A model generated the notes under the pieces. That model had not been told where the DNA came from and did not search any database. It saw only the letters and a list, made by a program, of their open reading frames with translations. From Campylobacterales bacterium (GTDB lineage Bacteria > Campylobacterota > Campylobacteria > Campylobacterales > Sulfurimonadaceae), in contig JAPLGM010000017.1 in the NCBI GenBank assembly GCA_026390165.1, positions 1-64,000 on the forward strand: a DNA stretch of 64,000 nucleotides, given 5' to 3'. This document shows, piece after piece, positions 61,498 through 64,000 of this stretch (position 1 is the first letter of the stretch; each line of letters begins with the position of its first letter). The translations under genes were made by a program, and so were the position numbers.

Positions 61498-62199
61498 ATG
61501 AAACACTATTACCTAGGCGTTCTTGCCGCTCTTACTATGACCTCCTCCGTATTCGCGTGCGGTTCGGATGCAGATTATGTCGGTTCGATCTGCACCACTG
61601 CCGCAGCCTATTGTCCGGCAAACACACTCGAAGCGAACGGTCAGATATTGCAAGTAACTCAGAATCAGGCTTTATTTTCTTTGCTCTACAATACCTACGG
61701 CGGCGACGGGAAAACGACGTTCGCCCTTCCCGATCTGCGCGGACGCGCTCCTGTAGGGGTGAGTTATAATGTACCGAGTGCTGCGAATCAACCGGTGAGC
61801 ATGGGGACAAAACGGGGCAGCGAATCGGTCGCGCTAACAACGGCTCAAATGCCGATACATATCCATAATGCGGCGTTTACCCCAAGCAACGGGACGAACC
61901 CCATTGCCGTCACTGTACCAGTTTCTTCGAATACGTCTGGAAATACAACCGTTCCCTCGCCAACCAACAATTATCTGGCTGCATCGCCTAGTGGCGATAA
62001 CGGCGGGAATATGTGGTCGAGCACGCCGAGTACCCCTCCGGTCACTCTCGCAGGGGTGACGACCACCGGCGGGACAGGGACGGGTAACGTAACCGTCGCA
62101 ACCACCGGTGCGAGCGTACCAGTCTCGACGATTTCGCCGGAATTGGGTTTGAAATATTGCGTCGTTACGGTCGGATACTATCCGCCGCGACCGGATTGA
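61498..62199 (+). CDS. Secreted phage-tail-collar-domain protein, copy 3
   Basis: 233 residues, signal peptide HYYLGVLAALTMTSSVFACG. Collar motif LFSLLYNTYGGDGKTTFALPDLRGRAPVGVS is closest of the three to phage proteins. It has an extra cysteine pair (FACGSD, GSICTT) beside the shared pair (AYCPAN, KYCVVT). MPIHIHNAAFTPSNG corresponds to LPTHTHTATF in copy 1. AAGGAAAAAAT again precedes ATG. The three share one transcript. Confidence 0.82.
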   Translation: MKHYYLGVLAALTMTSSVFACGSDADYVGSICTTAAAYCPANTLEANGQILQVTQNQALFSLLYNTYGGDGKTTFALPDLRGRAPVGVSYNVPSAANQPVSMGTKRGSESVALTTAQMPIHIHNAAFTPSNGTNPIAVTVPVSSNTSGNTTVPSPTNNYLAASPSGDNGGNMWSSTPSTPPVTLAGVTTTGGTGTGNVTVATTGASVPVSTISPELGLKYCVVTVGYYPPRPD

Positions 62200-62225
62200 T
62201 TTTATCCGTTTATATTTATTCCCTC

Positions 62226-62288
62226 CCGCTTGTCAAAGCGGAGAGCATCCGCAAAGGGCTTTTATGAGACGAGCTTTTTACGGATGCT
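62226..62288 (+). terminator. Hairpin cluster after the collar genes
   Basis: CCGCTT-GTCA-AAGCGG (62226-62241), then AGCATCCG (62244-62251) paired over 29 bases with CGGATGCT (62281-62288). It ends the collar transcript or structures the leader of the adhesin gene, whose ATG follows at 62331. Confidence 0.45.
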
Positions 62289-62330
62289 TCTAGCAGTCTC
62301 TATTATATTTTATTCGAAGGATTTGTAGCT

Positions 62331-64000
62331 ATGGATAATGTTATGTCACAACAAATTGCATTTATTATTGATAATATCGCCGATTATCAGACCCTCGTTG
62401 CAGGAATTCCTGCTGAAACTATAGTTTATGTCCTCGATAGTCGTGGTGATGCCCTCGCACAAATGGCGGCGATTACAGCTGATTATTCGAATCTTAGTGC
62501 AATTCATCTTATCTCTCATGGTAGCGACGGAGTGATTAACTTAGGTGGGTTGAGTCTCAACAGCGATAATCTGAACACTTACGCCGATACTCTCTCCAAA
62601 ATTGGTGCAAGCCTAAGTGATTCGGGGGATATTTTCCTTTACGGTTGTAATGTTGCCGAAGATCAGAGTGGAGTTGATTTTATTGGTAAATTTGCCCTTA
62701 CCACGGGAGCGGATATCGCCGCCTCGAATGATATGACGGGTGCTAGCAGCCTCGGCGGAAACTGGACGTTGGAAGCAACGAATGGGACGGTGGAGCGCGG
62801 ACTCATTTTTTCCGAAGAACAATTAGCTCATTTCAATAGTCTATTAATAGCACCGGTAAGCACGGATATTAGCGGAACGTTGTTGACAACTAATACTTTT
62901 GATAGACCGCAAACCTTTGCAGATGTTGACCAACAAGATTATACTCCGACATTTTATGCGGCGACTCCTGGAGACATAGTAGGGCAAATGGGGAGTCAGT
63001 TCAATTACTTTACCAGAAATGTTACCCCAAGTGCAGACGGTACGTTTACATTTAACGTGACGGCGGCAGAGTTTTCTGATACTTTTCTATTGCTGTATGA
63101 TGGCTCGTTCGATCCTGCTCACCCGCTAACCAATCTGATTTTGGCACAAGACGATAGTGCTACCTTATGGTCACAGTTTAGTTATGGTTTGACGGCCAAT
63201 CATACCTATGTATTGGTTTTGACGAGTTTTGGTAGCGGAACCACAGGTACGCTTACTGTTAACGTGTCCGGCCCCAGTGCTGTTACTGTTGCCGCAAACG
63301 CATTTTCCTCCGATGCACCGGCGGGACCTTCCGTAAGCTCTGCGACCTACGATGCCAGTACCAACGTTCTGACGGTGACCGGTACCAACATGACGACGGG
63401 CGATACGATCGATCCGACCAAACTGACCCTCACCGGTCAGGGCGGCAATACCTACACGCTCACCAGCGCCAATGTCACCGCCACCAATGCCACCACTTTT
63501 TCGATCACGCTCAATGCCGCCGATCAGATCAACGTCGAAGGGCTGCTAAACCAAAATGGCACCTCTTCGGTAGGCGGTACGACGTTTAATCTGGCCGCTG
63601 CGGCAAGCTGGGATTCGACCGCCACAGCCGCAGCCGACCTTACCGGTAACGGCGTCACCGTCAGCAACACGCAGACGCCGACCATCACCTCGGTAACTTA
63701 TGATGCCGGTACGGGTTCGCTGGTAGTGACCGGCACCAATCTGGTCAAAACCACGGGTGCGACCAACGACATCACCGCCAACAAACTCACCTTTACGGGC
63801 GAAGGGGGAAGTACCTATACCCTCACCGACACCTCAAACGTCGAGATCACATCCGGCACTGGATTCACGATCACACTCAGTGCAACCGACCTTGCCGCGC
63901 TCGATCAAATCATGAACAAAAACGGTGCTATTTCGACGGGGGGCACCACCTACAACCTTGCCGCCGCAGACGACTGGAACAGCGTGATTACCGGCGGCAC
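62331..64000 (+). CDS. Giant surface protein with DUF4347 head and tandem beta repeats (3' end beyond window)
   Basis: Open from ATG at 62331 to the window end (556 codons, no stop), absent from the ORF track because it is not closed. Residues 1-165: DUF4347, with AIHLISHGSDGVINLGGL (H63) and DIFLYGCNVAEDQSG (C106), ending GGNWTLEATNGTVERGLIF. Residues 176-320: a beta domain like pre-peptidase C-terminal domains. From 333: a 117-residue repeat (SSATYDASTNVLTVTGTN; next copy TSVTYDAGTGSLVVTGTN at about 452). No signal peptide is present; such proteins usually leave by type I secretion. Codons become GC-rich in the repeats. GAAGGATTTGTAGCT precedes ATG. Confidence 0.85.
   Translation, partial: MDNVMSQQIAFIIDNIADYQTLVAGIPAETIVYVLDSRGDALAQMAAITADYSNLSAIHLISHGSDGVINLGGLSLNSDNLNTYADTLSKIGASLSDSGDIFLYGCNVAEDQSGVDFIGKFALTTGADIAASNDMTGASSLGGNWTLEATNGTVERGLIFSEEQLAHFNSLLIAPVSTDISGTLLTTNTFDRPQTFADVDQQDYTPTFYAATPGDIVGQMGSQFNYFTRNVTPSADGTFTFNVTAAEFSDTFLLLYDGSFDPAHPLTNLILAQDDSATLWSQFSYGLTANHTYVLVLTSFGSGTTGTLTVNVSGPSAVTVAANAFSSDAPAGPSVSSATYDASTNVLTVTGTNMTTGDTIDPTKLTLTGQGGNTYTLTSANVTATNATTFSITLNAADQINVEGLLNQNGTSSVGGTTFNLAAAASWDSTATAAADLTGNGVTVSNTQTPTITSVTYDAGTGSLVVTGTNLVKTTGATNDITANKLTFTGEGGSTYTLTDTSNVEITSGTGFTITLSATDLAALDQIMNKNGAISTGGTTYNLAAADDWNSVITGG
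63327..64000 (+). repeat. Tandem 351-base (117-residue) coding repeats
   Basis: Unit 1 starts at 63327 and unit 2 at 63678, an exact 351-base step at these anchors. Shared blocks are TYDA.T..L.VTGTN, KLT.TG.GG.TYTLT, and GGTT.NLAAA..W. The second unit runs off the window. The units differ at many bases, so they are not recent duplicates. Confidence 0.75.

Noticed and set aside
1-64000. CRISPR arrays, tRNA and rRNA genes
   Set aside because: No regularly spaced identical repeats with unique spacers and no tRNA TTCGA arm or rRNA core was seen on reading both strands.

Overview
The window looks like a chromosomal segment of a Campylobacterota (Epsilonproteobacteria) bacterium, most likely a Sulfuricurvum/Sulfurimonas-type free-living chemolithotroph. 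The basis is family-level sequence recognition: a GluRS2-type glutamyl-tRNA synthetase beginning [17 protein letters not shown] as in Helicobacter, epsilon-type gene orders (nadE to lpxK; folD-lepB with rpiB and apt nearby), many c-type cytochrome and two-component genes, dense packing with 1-20 base overlaps, and TATAAT-type -10 boxes with poor -35 boxes. No rRNA, tRNA or CRISPR array was found.

Layout. 1-722: end of an IS21-like insertion sequence (four terminal repeats with an exact 23-base period) that cuts off a tyrosine recombinase gene; this is the edge of a decayed island. 892-9649: plus-strand core genes (CoA-binding protein, ilvA, a WD40 protein, ppx/gppA, ilvB, ilvN, lpxD, a lytic transglycosylase, a small ORF). 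9696-24381: mostly minus-strand core genes (aspartate aminotransferase, a Mur-ligase-like protein, metG, fbp, mobB), a three-gene signalling operon (histidine kinase, soluble CZB chemoreceptor, response regulator), a lipoprotein, slt, yggT, gltX and an HDOD protein. 24545-28217: nadE, a DegT-like protein without its PLP lysine, lpxK, argB. 28243-35147: a nine-gene minus-strand run (folD, lepB, M50 protease, rpiB, small coiled-coil protein, apt, trpB, dedA, pepA).

35211-45413: a monoheme cytochrome, a CitE-like lyase, a Tat-exported Fe/Mn superoxide dismutase, a decayed MNT gene beside an intact MntA/HepT pair coupled to queC, then ygjP, a DJ-1 protein, malic enzyme, a DEAD-box helicase, a DUF188 protein and a membrane histidine kinase. 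45400-49247: a response regulator, a nine-heme lipoprotein cytochrome and a small outer-membrane barrel. 49257-55585: an operon of SNF2 ATPase, a 600-residue protein of unknown role and RecQ, the best candidate here for an undescribed DNA-processing system.

55587-59697: accessory region with a DUF234 protein lacking its ATPase part, a small winged-helix-like ORF, a cold-shock-like membrane protein, dead fragments of a histidine kinase and of cysD, and an AAA/PD-(D/E)XK protein. 60074-64000: a visibly GC-richer block with three secreted tail-collar-domain paralogues and the start of a giant repeat adhesin whose DUF4347 head carries a caspase-like His/Cys pair. The ORF track misses this last gene because it has no stop in the window.

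Metabolically the core genes cover branched-chain amino acid synthesis (ilvA/ilvB/ilvN), lipid A (lpxD/lpxK), NAD, arginine, folate C1, queuosine precursor, gluconeogenesis (fbp, malic enzyme) and envelope export (lepB, Slt).
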